From positions 30,229,763 to 30,293,762 of the forward strand of contig CM057154.1 of assembly GCA_029962745.1 (NCBI GenBank): a DNA stretch of 64,000 nt, read 5' to 3'. The position numbers and the translations under genes are program-made. The notes under the pieces were generated by a model that saw only the letters and a list, made by a program, of their open reading frames with translations, ran no database searches and was not told the origin of the DNA. Below are positions 1 through 14,365 of this stretch, piece after piece. This DNA is from Echinometra lucunter (lineage: Eukaryota; Echinodermata; Echinoidea; Camarodonta; Echinometridae). Positions within the stretch are counted from its first letter, which is position 1. Each line of letters starts with the position of its first letter.

Positions 1-436
1 ACGAACGATCGATCAGGTTCATACTGACAGACGCAACAGTAGGCCTATCTGCCACCGGTTGCGGTACACACAGGCAAACCACACACTATACAAGACCGAA
101 TTGGAACGCACAACGTGATATGAAATGACAAAAATGGTCAAGAAAGGGGGGGGGGCAGAGATAATCACTTCAACATAATTACCAAAAATAACTTCTGTTT
201 TGAATGAGGCTATTGCATTTATTCGATACGAGCAGGCCAAAACTTGCATAACATTCCAGTGCATGATCGCACCTGCGTATCTAGGCAACTATTAATGAAA
301 AAAATATCTGCATGTAGATCGGGGCATGTAGATGACACAAATAATTAATAGCTTTCAAAACAGCAGAGAATGACACTGCTGTGATTATTTCCTAACGTAA
401 GCATGATCAAAACGTCATTTTTATTTTATAATCAGT

Positions 437-590
437 CATAATAAAGTAAATCGAATTGCCATACTTCGTTGTTGTAATTAAATCATTGCTTCTCCATTTT
501 CGAAAATAATAATCATAATAAAGTAAATCGAATTGCCATACTTCACTGTTGTAATTAAATCATTGCTTCTCCATTTTCGAAAATAATAGC
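437..590 (+). repeat. 77-bp tandem duplication
   Basis: CATAATAAAGTAAATCGAAT to TTTTCGAAAATAAT occurs twice in a row (from 437 and from 514) with almost no differences, so the duplication is recent. Confidence 0.9.
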
Positions 591-1401
591 CGAAACTCTA
601 AAGATGCAACAGAGTAACACAAAGCCACGCATCAAAGTCAAACACAAGATGAAAATGACAATCAAAACAGGGAAGGGGGGGGGTACAGATAAATTATTTT
701 GGTCCGATGTGAATTGGTTATTAAACAAAATAATTGATTTCAATTCTGATTTCACTCTCATGATTTTGATAAAAGCCCACGAAACTTTATTCACAATGCG
801 ACCGCATGCACAACTTCCATTCATGAAAAAAAATAAATTCACGTAAAATACCTGGCTTACAATAAAGGCTCTAATTGTTTTGATTTATAAAATAATATCA
901 CTGAGATCATTCGTAATCATGATCATGGCGAAATAATCATTATTTTATCATCAGTCATAATAATTTCAATAAAAATCGCTTGGACTATTTTAGAAACAAG
1001 TGATTGCTTTATTTTCGAGCTGACAGCACAATCCAAGTAATTATTTGCACCTCTTGACAAAGGCTATTATCATTGTCAACAAGATGGTTTGGCATTGGCG
1101 ATGGAATACCAAACAAATTTATGAAGAATGGTTTGCTAATGGTATTTTTCCTAGAAAAATTAGGGTAATTATTCCGTTTTAACATAATCATTGAGTGTGG
1201 ATATACAATATTTTTTCATTGATATGGACATAAAATCGGTAAGAATGGTCTTTTGAGATGTACGAAATTTTGAATCAGTCCCACTCATTGCATTCTGTGG
1301 TGGACATTGCCACTCGCGATGGTCGGAGCCCAAGTCCAAAGACTTCAAACTATGAATTGGCCGGAATTTATGATGCAAATTAGCGGTAATTTGACAGAAA
1401 A

Positions 1402-1460
1402 TTACTACTCGAGTACTTGAAAAAACTTGAGTATTTTTATCTACTCGTCTCGAGTAGTAA
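1402..1460. repeat. Short inverted repeat
   Basis: TTACTACTCGAG and CTCGAGTAGTAA are perfect 12-bp inverted copies separated by 35 bp that also contain ACTCG and GAGTA words. Probably a hairpin or a tiny foldback remnant. Confidence 0.6.
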
Positions 1461-2715
1461 AATCACTACTCGTGCCAGGCCTAGATTCTATACATACATA
1501 CCCTAAGATTTAAATCCAAACCCCCACATATACATGTAAAAAGTGAGTGTGGATCCCTCGTGTAGTCCAATGTGATCAGATTTTCAAAGATGATATCATC
1601 AATCAGATATTATCTGCACCAGGGGGCAGACCATGAGCATTACCATACAAACATAGGACTTTGGATGGAACCTGGATCATTGTTTAATCAGACCAGAGAC
1701 TCTGGGAGACTCCATCCTTTAGAAAAACTACACTGTCTACACTTAGCATTCAAGTTAATCAGTTTTCTAATTAATAGGACTATTTTCGGTTTCTTTCTTT
1801 CGCATAATTTACGTAGACTTTGCCGGATTCAGGATGTGTTTCAGTGGTAAGAAAGGGGAAAAAAATATAGTATTTTGCCTCAAAGTGTAATATGAGGATC
1901 TATGCATTTCCTGTTGATTGATCGTGCAATTGGAATCAAAGTGATGTGGTATAGCATGATTCCTCAGTTCACTAATACCCTAATCAAAACTTAGCTCTGC
2001 AACATTAACGGTTTGTGTCCCTTGGACTTGTAAGAAAGAGAGGGAGGGAGGGAGGGAGGGGAGTGGGGGCTTTAGGAGGAGGGGACACAGAAAAATATCA
2101 AAGTACCTGTACATGATTTTTTTGTCTTACACTGCTGCACTGTAGATACCTGTGTACATAGGTTGACAGTTGTTTTGGATGGTTCATGAAGAAGAAGGGT
2201 GCTGACGACTGGCATGTACAAAAAATTTTATGTATTGTAACATCTTGTGACAATTTATTTGATTAACATGCAGTGATGGATGATGATAGTTCTTACAGCC
2301 AGAGATTGTGCTAGGTATTCAGCATTTGATTGACAAACTCAAATCAATGTAATCGCTATAAGGGAAGTGTATTTTCCATAAAGTCATATGATATTTTTCT
2401 TCTTTCTATTGAGATATTTTCTGTTTCACAATTCCCCCAATCATTTCATAGAAGCGGGAAGGATAAGAAAACTGAATTTCTCATTGGAGTAGCCAGCCAT
2501 GTTATTATATGCACCAAGAACAATGAAACAATTAGCAACGCTAGAATTGTACTGTGAGGTAACGCCCCCCCCCCCCCTTTTCCGGCTGTGGAAAGAAGAT
2601 AGCAGTATCAACTAGCTTGCCTTTTGAAACCAGGACATCCTTAGACCTTAGCTAGAACATAAAGGGCTCGTTTGACTCCGGAAGCAGGAAGGGTCGGGAT
2701 CTCTGGTGGTAGGCA

Positions 2716-3110
2716 GCTGAATAGATGGGGCTTGCTTCCTGATGTCTACATGTATCTAGTCTTCCCTCCCCAGGCTCTTTCCTAAATTCATGTTGTTGTT
2801 TGCCTGATGGTCTCCACTGGTGGGGTAGGTACCAGGTAAGGGGAAGGGGCATGGATTGAAAATTGATGCATATATTGTTAGCTGAATAGGGGGGATTCGC
2901 TTCTCTAATGTCTTGCTAGTCTTCCCTCACCAGACTCTTACTGGAATCCTGTGTTAGTGCCTTGATGGTCTTAAAGAAGGAGATTGGATAGACAATGGAA
3001 TAGGTGGATTTGCTTCCCTATATTGTGCCAGCCCTCCTTCCCCAGGCTCTAAACATGACCAGATTTTGATGCCTTCGTGATTTGCATGAATAGGGAAGGT
3101 TGTTTGAATG
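2716..3110 (+). repeat. Three degenerate tandem copies (114-165 bp)
   Basis: GCTGAATAG..GG.TT(C/T)GCTTC, then a CTAGTCTTCCCT(C/A)CCCAG(G/A)CTCT-like block, then TTGATGGTCT recur from 2716, 2881 and about 2995. This explains the Pro-rich minus-strand ORF here. Confidence 0.65.
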
Positions 3111-6100
3111 TGAAATGGCTTAAATTTACAGATGAAACCCTGGTCAGAACACTCCTAAGGGAGTGGAGATGGTGCACTTTGTTTTGTGGAACAGCGATTA
3201 AATCCAGTGAACCAAGTAATAATGATTACATGTAAAGTGCTTAGAAAAGTATAGTTTTAAGGGCTATAAATGTAATTGCTATTATTTTTTCTTTTATTTC
3301 AATATCCAAGTCATAATGCAAGTTCTGTTGTTATCGTGACTTATGCGACTTACCCAGTACATTTTCAAAACATGTATGGTTGTAAAAAAAAAAAAAAGTA
3401 TTAGTCTGAACTACAGTGTATGTATGGGTGTGGTCCTCAAATCATGGGATGAGGAAATGGGTCATGGCATGGGTAGGGGAAAAAAAATGTTCCTTTTTTT
3501 CAGACACAAACTTTTTGACAGAAGTAAGCAATTTGTCACCTCCTCAAATCCAGTTCACTTAGAATTATACTAACAATTTATAAAATATGAAATATTGTGA
3601 GAGCCCTTCCCCTTTCTATAGATTTGTACTTGTGAGAGTGTTTGAATAGTGTGAGTTTGTTTCAATATCTTTAAAAAGTAACATCACTTTTTAAGTAGAG
3701 GTCCAAATTATTCTCTTGTTACTTGGATACTATCTTTGAGTTTCATTTAGAATTGAATTTTACTTCAATTTGCAACAAAGACCACAAGATAATGTTTATT
3801 TTTTTATCATTTGAGATGGAAGATATAATCTACATATAAATTATGACACAGCATCGAATTACCCATCATAGCCTTCTGATAAAAAAAAATGCCTGAATTT
3901 CTGTGATTGGAAAGGCTTTTTTCTGGTCTTCTTTATGTGGATTGATGACAGAAAATATTCATGTGAAATGCAATTCATGTACCGCTATCATATTTGCAAG
4001 TTTAATGGATTTTTCCAAGAATTGCGTTTTGGATATCTTCTTTCATTGATGAAGAACGATTGCATTAGAATGGTGTGGAAATTGGCACATTCATGTAGAT
4101 ATTCACATATTTATTTTTATTTTCAAGACATTTGATATGTTGAAGAAGAGTTCATGCATGAGGTTATCAGATTTTTTATCATTTGTAAAAAAATGCATGT
4201 ATGTATATATATGTAGTGTGCATTAAAAATTAAAACTAAAAGTCTGCTTAGAAATTGATTTTTGATAGCGTGGAAATGGGAAGCATCGTAAAATGATTTT
4301 CGAAAACACTGCAATTAAATATAATTTCAGATGTTTTATGTAAATTTTTAATGATGTAATTTCCGTTGAATGTATGATATCTGTGAATTGGTCAAATTTT
4401 ATAGATAAATTTATTTCTAAAAAATGAAAGGCCTTTCCTTTGGAAATGGGTTGAAGCAGAAAGTGATAGAACTGGATGACCAAGGCAACACTGCCTTTAC
4501 AAGCACTTAAGTTTATCCTTCGTCCACTTAATTTTTCAAAGGTCACTGCTATTAGTGACCCCAAGGCTCATTTCATTGTAGTCCCGTGTATTCTATTTTT
4601 TGCTATTTTGTATTAGCAGGAAAGATATAGAGAGATGTTTATGATTTGCCACTCTGTCCCTGTTTTTAATTAATGAGTGTTTCTGGTGAAAATTTTATTG
4701 TGGGGCACCATCCTATATGAAGGAGTGAGAGATTTTTATCTGACAGAAAGGCTTATTGGGATTTTGAGATATGGGATTTATTGAATATATCATACATACA
4801 GGACAATGATATATATTTGTATATATATTTTCAAAATACGGTTACAAAATATCAAAAATAATAGAGAATGAATGCACTTTTTAAAGTTAAACGTATATTT
4901 GAAATATTCAGATGTTTATTTCATTTTGTTGTTGGGGAGCATAGCCTGTGATTTTGCTAGTATTATTATGTCAAAGTATACTGGAATCCATTTTATTTTA
5001 TCATAGAGATAAAAGTTGATTTTTCACTAGGGACATCTTGAACTGAAATCATTATAAGGATATTTTTCAAACACATGAAAACAGATTTATTATTGATGTA
5101 CATGCACATCATATCTCTTTCCATGTGAAAAAGACTTTTGTTTTAATTTCAGCGCAAAGACTTTGAATAGGTTAGATTGGACCTATCAGTTGTTCCCTAG
5201 CTTTTGTAATCTCTATCTTCAGGTATGGTGGATGATTAGTTTGATGTAAGTAGTGTTGCCCTGATGGGTAAGGGGTTAATAAACCGCTTGTACCTTTTCA
5301 ACGGCCTTAGTTAGAGAGGCCCTGCCCCCTGAAGAGCCCCATTTATCTCTTATAAAACATCCCATCCCAGCTGGAAAGTGATCGCACGTTACATAGCTAT
5401 CAGTCTTGCCACACGGCAGATGCATGCAATTTTACACCGTAAGTGAGTTTTTAAACAATTTCCAAATGAATTTCAGCATTGGGCCGTGGAAGGAGAGAAA
5501 GAGCGGACCGTGTTTTGATATGCAGCGTGCAGCGATCATGTTTCATACAGAGTAGCGCACATATTTCCAACCAGGCAAGGAAGAGAGATGCTTAGCAAGA
5601 GGCGATTCTTCACTAAACACAATATTTGCTTGCCAAGTTTACTCCTACTTGAGAAGACAAAAATTGGAGTTTTGTTTTTCTTTGCCACGCTACAGGGGGA
5701 AGGGAGTACGGGTGCGCTTGGCTCGAAGCAAGGTTAAGAAGTGTTAGATTTCTCTTTGCGATATGAAATCAGAGTTGATATCTTGTTGTCTGAGTGAATT
5801 AGAGAGTCAAATTCAAGAAATGCTATGGATAGGAATTAAAGTAGAATGTTTTCTTTTGATCAGGAGAGGGAAATTGTGGTTGAATAAATTACAGGGACAA
5901 TGAATTATTCACTCTTGTTTGAATTTCATCTCTCTCTACATTGTGCAGAAATGAAAAACCATATGGTTGTCTTTCTCTAGGTGTATTTGGAATCTTCCTA
6001 CAGGATTCTGTGACAATAAACAAAAAGTACTTTACAGAAACTTGATCTAGTACTTTTCATTCTCTCTTAGAACTTTGTATGAAAAAAAAGTAAACAGAAA

Positions 6101-6786
6101 TGATACTCTTTTTGAAAAACAAGTAGAAGTAATATTTGACATGAGATTACAGAAAAGATTAGAAACAGTCAAACTTCAAAACTGGACTATTATCATCCTG
6201 GTTGCTGGGGAAAATATCATTTAGGACATATTCATATATTTATCTACTACTCTAATGAATTATCAATATGATAACCATTTTCTTGCCTGCTTTAGCAACC
6301 ACCTGTATGAAAAGACAAAGTTTCATTGTTTTCTTTGGGCAGTTTTTATATTTTTAAAATACATTTTATATGGAACCTTTGTAGAAAGAGCACCTATGTG
6401 TGGATTATTTTTCCCTTAAGTGGCACTGCTTGTGGAAACAAGCTTGACTTTAATATGAAAAAAAATTGACTTGTAACAATAGATTTGTATTTATCATTTT
6501 CATTTTTAATAATCTGACTGCCCCCCCTGCCATCCATAAAAAAAAGTATCAACAAGCATTCCAGCAGCTGAAAAAGTTGTAACTGTTAACTTCTTTATAT
6601 CTATGAAAATAAATAATAGCAATAATGCTATTGAAATAATAAATCAAACTCATGCTAACAACAAACATGTTGAAAGACATTCATATTTACATTGTGATAA
6701 CTTCCTTACATCTACAAATAACAGAACAAACAATCAGAGAAACAAACAAATGTTCCCAAACAGTATACACCACCTGTTACAGTATA

Positions 6787-6865
6787 TCGTCTGTTTGGAG
6801 CCAGAAGGGCACTAAGTGTGTATAAAATGATATGAGATGATGCCCTTCTGGCTTGGAACAGACGA
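6787..6865. mobile_element. 79-bp foldback element, copy 1
   Basis: The arms TCGTCTGTTTGGAGCCAGAA (left, continuing GGGCA) and, inverted, TCGTCTGTTCCAAGCCAGAA (right) pair with three mismatches in 25 bp around a 29-bp loop. A second copy lies at 19052-19105. Too small to code; an internally deleted MITE or a mobile hairpin. Confidence 0.75.
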
Positions 6866-8338
6866 TTATGTTTCAAGGGGATTGTTACTGAAATGTTCAT
6901 TTGTGAGGCATTCCCCCAGTGGCTCACTAACATGATCTGTGATTACTGGTGATTCACCATCTACCGAAGATCACGGAAACACCATCATGGCAAGAGGTTG
7001 ATCCACAATATATCTATCCGTCATTCCTTGCAGCATTGCATTGCACCTTGTATGTGCATACTTGCAGTGGATCCATTTACAATTAACTGTGTTAAACTCT
7101 CAAGTAGTAGCTTCTTATGAAGAGATGTACATGTAGCTCAAAATATTGCTAATTGTTTTTGTTTGGATGTGCAGATACTCATTTACTCTGTAGTTTGAGC
7201 AGCAGGTTTTAAATCAGTGTTCCAAATCCTTTTCCCAATGAGTGAGATTTTATTTGTAATACAGTTAGGAATAAGTCATTGTCATGTTAGAGTGAATTGT
7301 ATATTTTCCCTGAAGAAGAAGAAAAAAAAAAAAAACAACTTCATATAGGATCTTAATGTCTGGAAATGCCTGGAATTTTGTAAAAGTGTGTATATGTATG
7401 TAAGTTGATTTAAAATTCACAAAGTTTGAGTGATATAAAACCCTCCTCATGGAAAATGCTACTTTCTTTAATGAGGAAATTTGTCACATGCACATTGTGG
7501 ACCCAACTCACTACCCCTAGTTTGTTGTTGTTGTTGATGATGCTGCTGCTGCTGATGATGATGAAGATCCTCTTCACTTCCTTTCTTGGAAGAAGGGTTT
7601 TGCAGACTTAACATTTATATCTTAGATTAAAAAGAAGTCATTAGACTGACAAAAAGTGGGATTAAATTATGGCCAGGGTTGTTGATAAAGAGTTCACTTT
7701 TTGACAAGATCAAAAAACAAGAATGTCATTTCATTTTGTGAGCTGTATCATGAGATTTCAATCTTGATTATTAGTTGGAAATTTTTGGAGAGAGAGATAT
7801 ATTTGTTTCCAATCCTGCTGAAATGAATATTTCAATACCATGCTGTTCTACTGGAACTTTTGCAACATTTGATAATGCCAAGAGCATTGGAGAAGGTCTC
7901 ATCGACGTCGTCTGCTCGCCAAACCCTCGACGGAGCCGTCCGTGGGAGAGGATATTTTCCTGGGGATGATTGTTTTGGGTGAGTTTGACAGTGAAATGAT
8001 ACTAATATTCGCATGGCAAACTATCAATGTTTGATAACTAGTGGAGGTATGATAGCGAAGCCAGGCGACCCATCTGCAGAATGATCGTAACCCAAGACTG
8101 ACGTTGCTCCACTCGGCGTAAGCTACACGGGAGTAAAGTGTTTGTTAGACGTGTCGTACATCGATACTAACGATCTGGAAAACTTCAAAATTTGTGCGCA
8201 GCATTGGGACTGGCATTGAAACACAAGCTGGGGGGTGCAAGCAACAGAAACGGGGTGACAATGATTCTTTTCATATGATGTGGGCCGCCGTCAGAGGAAG
8301 AGGAAGGAGACATTTTAGGTTTATTTGCGGCCAGTTTT

Positions 8339-8483
8339 GTGTTTCATATTCCGGTTCAGGGAGAAGGAAGAATCAGAAGGGTCGCATTGGAAATCGGACA
8401 GGGGCTCAATTTGTTTTTTGCACTCATCCATGAGACTCTGTGCAGCATGGACGTTTTGGAATTGAAGTTTTGTTTGAGGAGAG
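8339..8483 (+). CDS. Candidate first coding exon of the zinc-finger gene
   Basis: An open frame runs through ATG codons at 8339 and 8447 to a strong donor, GAGAG|GTAAGT, at 8484. It ends with one spare base (G), which pairs with the two leftover bases (AA) of the exon at 27175 to give Glu and keep that frame open. From the ATG at 8447 it reads MDVLELKFCLRR. The block is more GC-rich than its surroundings, as expected of a 5' exon. Against it: the implied intron is 18.7 kb, other phase-1 exons may exist, and the same frame runs on past the donor to 9031. Transcript data would decide; this is inference from splice phase only. Confidence 0.3.
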
Positions 8484-11400
8484 GTAAGTACATGGTGAAA
8501 CGGAATATACCCAACCGGGCTTCTGGTTTCTTGTTTTCGTGCCGACCTGAGCTTTCTCCCTCCCTTTCCCCTTATCTTCATGGAAGCTCTCCCCTTGCAA
8601 GGCTTGAGAGAGGGGAGGACATGAAATACAGTCACTTAGCTGTTCAGACACGGTCCGCTGAAACCCCATCTCGACAAAACACCTTCGCCTTGATGAGCTG
8701 GGGTGCACATCGCAGGGAAAACGGACCCGGCTCCCGGGCTCAAGTTTCGATGGCTAATCAACTCGACTGGCGATTGTTTCGTGTAACCCACACCGACTTC
8801 CACAACATTGGTTCTAACTCGACACCAGTCAAACTTTCCTCTTTTGTAGGGTTTTGCTCCATGGCTAATCCTGCCATGGTTCGAATCACAGACACTGAAC
8901 TGACCACTCGTGTTCTCATGCATTCAGTGGTCACTACTGTCTCTGGCTATTGGTCAAGAGATCAGCAGATTGGAAAACCAAAATTCACCTCCATGTGCCT
9001 CAAACCAAAATATGTTACCATTTTCTGTTGATTAGGCTATGCTGCGAGCAAAAGATCAGATAGGTAAAGATGAAATCTGACCCACAAAATCTCATGTTCA
9101 AGCTAGATTTCAACCCAATGACTACTAAATTCTTTGAATCCTGTAGGTTTGATAAAGGGGCCACAGGTCTGGTTCCAGTAGTCAGTTTGTTAAGCTACAA
9201 TCCGTTAAAGTTAGACAGAGCTCTTGACTATATCTTTATAGTTTAACACTTGTTCCATAGAGCTGATACCTTGAATTGTAGAATTCTTTGTGATAAGGGT
9301 ATTACAATTTTACTTTACTTTACGACATTGTCTTCAAGAACACTCATGAAAGTATGTGTGTAGGGACAGCAGGTCTGCATTTTAGTTTTCATTTCCATCG
9401 AAAGAAAAGTCATATTTTTCATTTAATAGTTCAGGGACAAATTTATGACGTAAATGCATCAAATGAAATGGGGCAAAACCAAAACTCTGTTCATTGTTAA
9501 CTTTTGCTCCCATGTTATTTGCCCCAAAAGTGGTGTTTTTCAGATTTTCAAGGTTACCACGTTTGCGTATGATTTCTTTTCTATTTTTTTTTAAATCTGA
9601 GAGATTCCATGCATGAGAAAACCTGGATATCTGCCATGTCACCCCTGCAAACAACTTTCAAGGCTTGTGTAACCCGGCGTGAAAACCCCTGAATGGAACT
9701 GTACGTCACCCCAACAGGTCCCCACCACACACCCTCTCACCGATCCCATCTTTTTATGAATGTCATGATCATTTTGTATCAGACTTCAGTTGTGTACACA
9801 GCAACAGGGGAAATAAAAAGAGAAAAAAATGATCGAAATCTAAATCTTGCTGCCCCCACACTCCCATTGTAGATTGTTCCACCAGGGCGTGGCAGGGAGG
9901 TAGGGCCAATCTTTGACCCCCTCTGGGGCGCTGGGAAAGGTACATATTTACCAAACAAGACATCATTACCGTGACAGCCTCATAATATTCCCTCATAGGG
10001 CTATTGTTTATCTCCACAGTCTTTCAATTCAGTGGAATGTAAAGCATAGAAAGGGGCTGTGGCACTATATGATATTATGTAAAGAGATCAGTTTCAAGCT
10101 GAGTGTAAAATGGGTTGGGGGTAATGCTTGTAGATTTTACAGTAAGCGGTGTGAGTTCTCTGTTGGGGTTGGGCGTACATTTACTTTTGGAGCCTCATCA
10201 GCAGCTGGGGACATATATTTACCGTAGACTCTTCTCTTTTATAACCAAGACAAGGTGTCACACACACACCTTCATGTACTCAGTCTCACATTTAACTATC
10301 TGTGAACATGATAGTATGTTTTATATCACATTTGAATCTGAAATTTTTTGTAGGGATAGTATTGTCTATGTCTAAATTTGACATTTGATACATAATTTCA
10401 GCAGCATCTGTAGGTAAAAATGTATCATTTTTAATGGATTCTGCAAAGGTGACTGTTTAAAAAAAGGCAAATGATGAAGAAATGTATGACAATACAAGAT
10501 TAATTAAAGAGATAAACTTGAAATGAGGTGAAAGGGGACTTTTTATGATAAATCTTCTTAGTTGATTCTTTTCTTTGTTGCAAAATGCAAATATATACAG
10601 TTAGTCTCAGCAATCATTAACTGTAATTGTTTTGTTTTATTTACTTTTTTTCTTTCTTTTGTAGATTCGAGTATTTTCCTGTGATTTTTCTTTCATTTAA
10701 AGCTGCCAAGCAATACTAGAAACAACAAGAAAAAAGTAAATGAAATTAAACACATCCACTTCAAGATTTATAGGAATGTGGGAATAAGCATCAGACAGAG
10801 AGTTACAAGACATAAAAAAATGATTTTTTGACTTTTATTATTCATTTTCATTAAGGAATGGAAGGAATTTGTCAAGATAAGTACAAAAAGTGGCATGAAC
10901 TTTGTCCATAATAAGAATGAGAACAATCATTCTGACAGACAATTTTATGAACACTGAAAGGAAAAAATTGGAATTCCCCTCCCACATGAACAAAAAAACT
11001 GGAGATTTGTCAAAGAATGCTGAGAAATTAGGGTAATAGAGTGTATGGGGATGCTGGAGCATGAAGTTTGGAGGGGACTGAGAAAACAAGAGCCCTTTTT
11101 CTCTCCAATTATATTTTTAGGATCCACTTGGCCTATTTTCATGTGAGTGTCTGCCAAAATATGTGGGTCAAGCTTTCAGAAACATTTAAACGGTCTTGGA
11201 GTGATACAGGAGGAAGGGCTTTAACGGATTGCTAGAGATTGAATAGCAACGCCTTAGAGAGGGCATCAAGTGGAAGTTTCTATTTTTAATTGCCATGGAA
11301 GCTAGCCCTTCGGACTCTTGTCTGGCTATCGGAGAAGGGTTTGAGAGGAGGGGGGAGGGATGAGGGTAACACTTCTCTTGCACGATCAGTTTGGTAGTAA

Positions 11401-12439
11401 ATCGTTTGGCATTGCAAGGGATTTTGTTTATGAAAAGGAGGAGCGTACAGGGATGCTGCGGTGGGGGAGGGGGGGGGGGAAGGGGGGGGGGGGGCTTGTA
11501 TAAGACTTCAGTCTTGCATATTCAGTTTTTAAAAACCTCTTGAGTTTGCCAGGGATTGGTTTATAAAAAGGAGAGGGAAGATGGTACATCTGTGAGTGGA
11601 AGAAGATTTTATGCTTGCACTTATCACCAGTTTGCTGTCCATCTGTTTGGGGTTGGAGGGGGGGGGGGGGGGATGACAGGGGGGGGGGAATGACAGGATG
11701 GGATAACTGGTAGATGACTTCATGAAGTCATAATGCTAGAGGAGAATGCTAATGTACATGTAAACACAAATGGAACAGGTTTGTGGGTTTTAAATTGTTT
11801 AAAAAACTCATTGACACTAGCCTTCAACTTGCCACAAAAATCTTGATCTGGAATTCAACTTCTGCAACACCTTGTCTGTGATTCAAATAAGAAGTGACTC
11901 AAGCGCACCTTTCTAGTAATAGTCTGGTTGCTCAGCCTCTGCCAAGTCTGCTATGCAATAAATGAGGCAATATCTGGACAAGAAAATCTATAAAATTGTT
12001 ATTATTGTACATTGATGCTGTTCAAAAATTGTTTGAAATAGGAATTATTTGATAGCAACAACAATCCCATCATTTTAGTATTACATTAATGATATTATTG
12101 TGACAAATTGTTTATACTTGGCTTATGCTATGCTTCAGCACCATGTTGAGCTTGAAAGGTATATAGGTTCATATCTTTTATTATTATTTTGTTGTTTTTA
12201 GTACATGTTTAAGAGATATTGGTTGACAATGGAAGAGAATTTTGGCCTCAAGCTTAGAAAATGATCTAGTGCATTATTACATGATCATCAGATTTACCCA
12301 TTATCAGTTTTAATCCAGTAAAGTAAAGATACGTGTTTAATAAATACTCATGAGTGCTATTGAGCAAACTCACAGCATCGATTAATTCCTATTATTTTAT
12401 CCATAGAATATCAAATCTTTTGTTTGAAATTCCATTAGG

Positions 12440-12620
12440 TTAAACTCTCTGTGGGGGACGAGGTTGTTGCGTAGGACGGCTTTCCATGCTACTTTGTATT
12501 CATCCCTAGTAACACGATAAATAACGTTTAAAAACCACTGGCTTGGGGTGGAATTGACCCAAGGCCTGTGGAATCGACGGGCGACCGTCACTTCTCTCCC
12601 CGTACAATGCCAAGGCAGAA
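12440..12620 (-). repeat. Possible decayed tRNA-derived repeat
   Basis: On the minus strand GGGTCAATTCCACCCC resembles a B box, preceded by AAGTGACGGTCGCCCGTCGA. The block has a higher GC and CpG content than its flanks. Weak; offered because nothing else explains this island. Confidence 0.25.
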
Positions 12621-12719
12621 TCAAGGTCGGAGGGGTAGCTGTGGTTTATTCATGCCGGCCTGACAACCAAACTGGCCTCTGCCTCCAGCAGTCATTTTAA
12701 TCACTATGACATCATTGAT

Positions 12720-13330
12720 GGGAATGCAACAATGCTGGGATTGGGAAGGGAATCAGGGGAAGGGGAAGATGGAGGGGAGAGGAGAGAGGGGAGGAGGAGA
12801 AGAGGAAAAAGGGATGAAAATTAGAAGATGTGGATGAGGAGATGAGAGAATGAAAAGAGAAGAAAGAGCAAAGGGAAGGGATGAGGGAGTTGAAGAAAAG
12901 GGAGAGAGGAAGAATTGAAATGGAGAGATGGGGGAGGAAGGGAGGAGGGGAGAGGAGGTGGAGAGAAGAAATTGGGGATATTAGAGGGGGAAAGAAGGGG
13001 AAAGAAAAGAGGAGAAGGGAGAAAAGGGAAGGGAGTACCGGGAAAGGGTAAGGGAGTTGAAGGATATGGAGAGGGGAAGAGGATGATGTGCTGATGAAGG
13101 ATGGGAGGGGAAAATAGAAAGAATCAGGAGGGAGAATGGAAGGGGAGTGATCCTGGAGGAGGTAGGAAAAGGACAGGAAAGAGAGAAAGTGAGTGAAGGA
13201 AAGGGAAAGGAAACTTAAATGAAAGGGGAAGGGAGCATAAAGGAACATAAAGGAAAAAGGGAAGGAAGCTTAAATGACAGTTAAATAAAAGGGGGAAGGT
13301 AGCAGGGAACTTTAAAGAAAGGAATAGGGG
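12720..13330 (+). repeat. 600-bp polypurine (GA-rich) tract
   Basis: Almost uninterrupted G/A on the plus strand, built from GGGAAGG, GAGGAGA and GAAAGG words. On the minus strand it gives a spurious Ser/Phe/Pro/Leu ORF of 178 aa. Such mirror-rich purine tracts can form triplex (H-DNA) structures. Confidence 0.9.
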
Positions 13331-14284
13331 ATAAATGCAGGTTCCCTCCCCCTTCCTCCAGTCCTGAAGATATTAATCATGGTTTTTTGTTGTTGTTTTT
13401 TGTTGTTTTTGCTGGGTCTAGAAATGCAAAAATTTTTTCACCTGAACTATTTCTGATTCCAGCCTTGTCATGTTATGTTGGTTACAATGTTATGTCTGCA
13501 GGGCCTGGAGGTACAAAAAATGTGTCTTCGCAACCACAGTCTATTATTAGCCTATAGATTTGTGAGATATCTATAACGGTACAATATTTCAAAAGAAATC
13601 GGTGAAGAGTGAAAAGCTGTTGCTTCAATGTATAGAACTAATTGTGTTAGCCATTTTGAAAAGGATTTTTTGCATCAGGTGGTACGATTGTCATGGGACC
13701 TCCACTAAACAGTTTCAAGATTTTACCTAGCTTACAAGTGCCTATTTCAGATTTGAGCCTGATCGATAAGAGTGACATTTTTTTTCAGTCCATGACATTG
13801 ATTATTTATGGATTCTACACTAAGTAGACAACCAGGGCAACCAAATTTATTGAAATTTAATCTTTCGGTGATGCCCTCCACAATGGAAGATGAAAAAGCT
13901 CAACACATTTCATTACTGATTTTTTACAGACATTTGAAGTTTCAAAATTTGTGAAATGTCCATCTATGACAAACTGATCAGGCTCATTTTTAGAAAATGT
14001 TGATTATGATGAATTTGAGAAGTATTTTAATCCAGAATATTTTTTAATTTCTTTGTTTGAATCATTTGATTTTGCCATGTTTGAAGGAGCTCTGTTTTCG
14101 TTTGTACAAGAAGTGATGTTTCCTTTGGATGCATCTCATAGTTTTTCATTCTTTTTCTATAGTGCTATTCAGCTTTCCTGTGAATAACCCTCTCTTAAAT
14201 CATTTTTTGTCAAAATTACCATGAAACTTGTACCAATTTTTATGGTCTAATAATCTGATAACTCTGATTCTTTTCTTTCTTTTT

Positions 14285-14313
14285 GTCTCGCCCACCGGAG
14301 GTGAAGGCGAGAC
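14285..14313 (+). repeat. Terminal hairpin of the 157-bp-array element
   Basis: The 8-bp stem GTCTCGCC/GGCGAGAC is extended by CACC/GGTG around a GGA loop with an unpaired AA. It is the left terminus of the 2.4-kb element and overlaps its terminal inverted repeat. Confidence 0.85.
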
Positions 14314-14365
14314 TAAGGGATCCAAATGTCGTCCGTCCGTCGTCCGTCCGTCGTCCGTCCGTCCG

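Larger units (their letters stand above)
1..8338. other. Gene-poor 5' flank
   Basis: AT-rich DNA with the small duplications and foldbacks listed separately, G/C homopolymers (2561-2577) and (GAT)/(GCT) trinucleotides near 7530-7565. No ORF here combines length, splice signals and recognisable protein sequence. Confidence 0.6.

Noticed and set aside
4223..4564. 113-aa minus-strand ORF
   Set aside because: AT-rich composition, no domain, no splice or promoter support.
12712..13248. 178-aa minus-strand ORF rich in Ser, Phe, Pro and Leu
   Set aside because: It is the translation of a polypurine tract; no domain, splice signals or codon bias.
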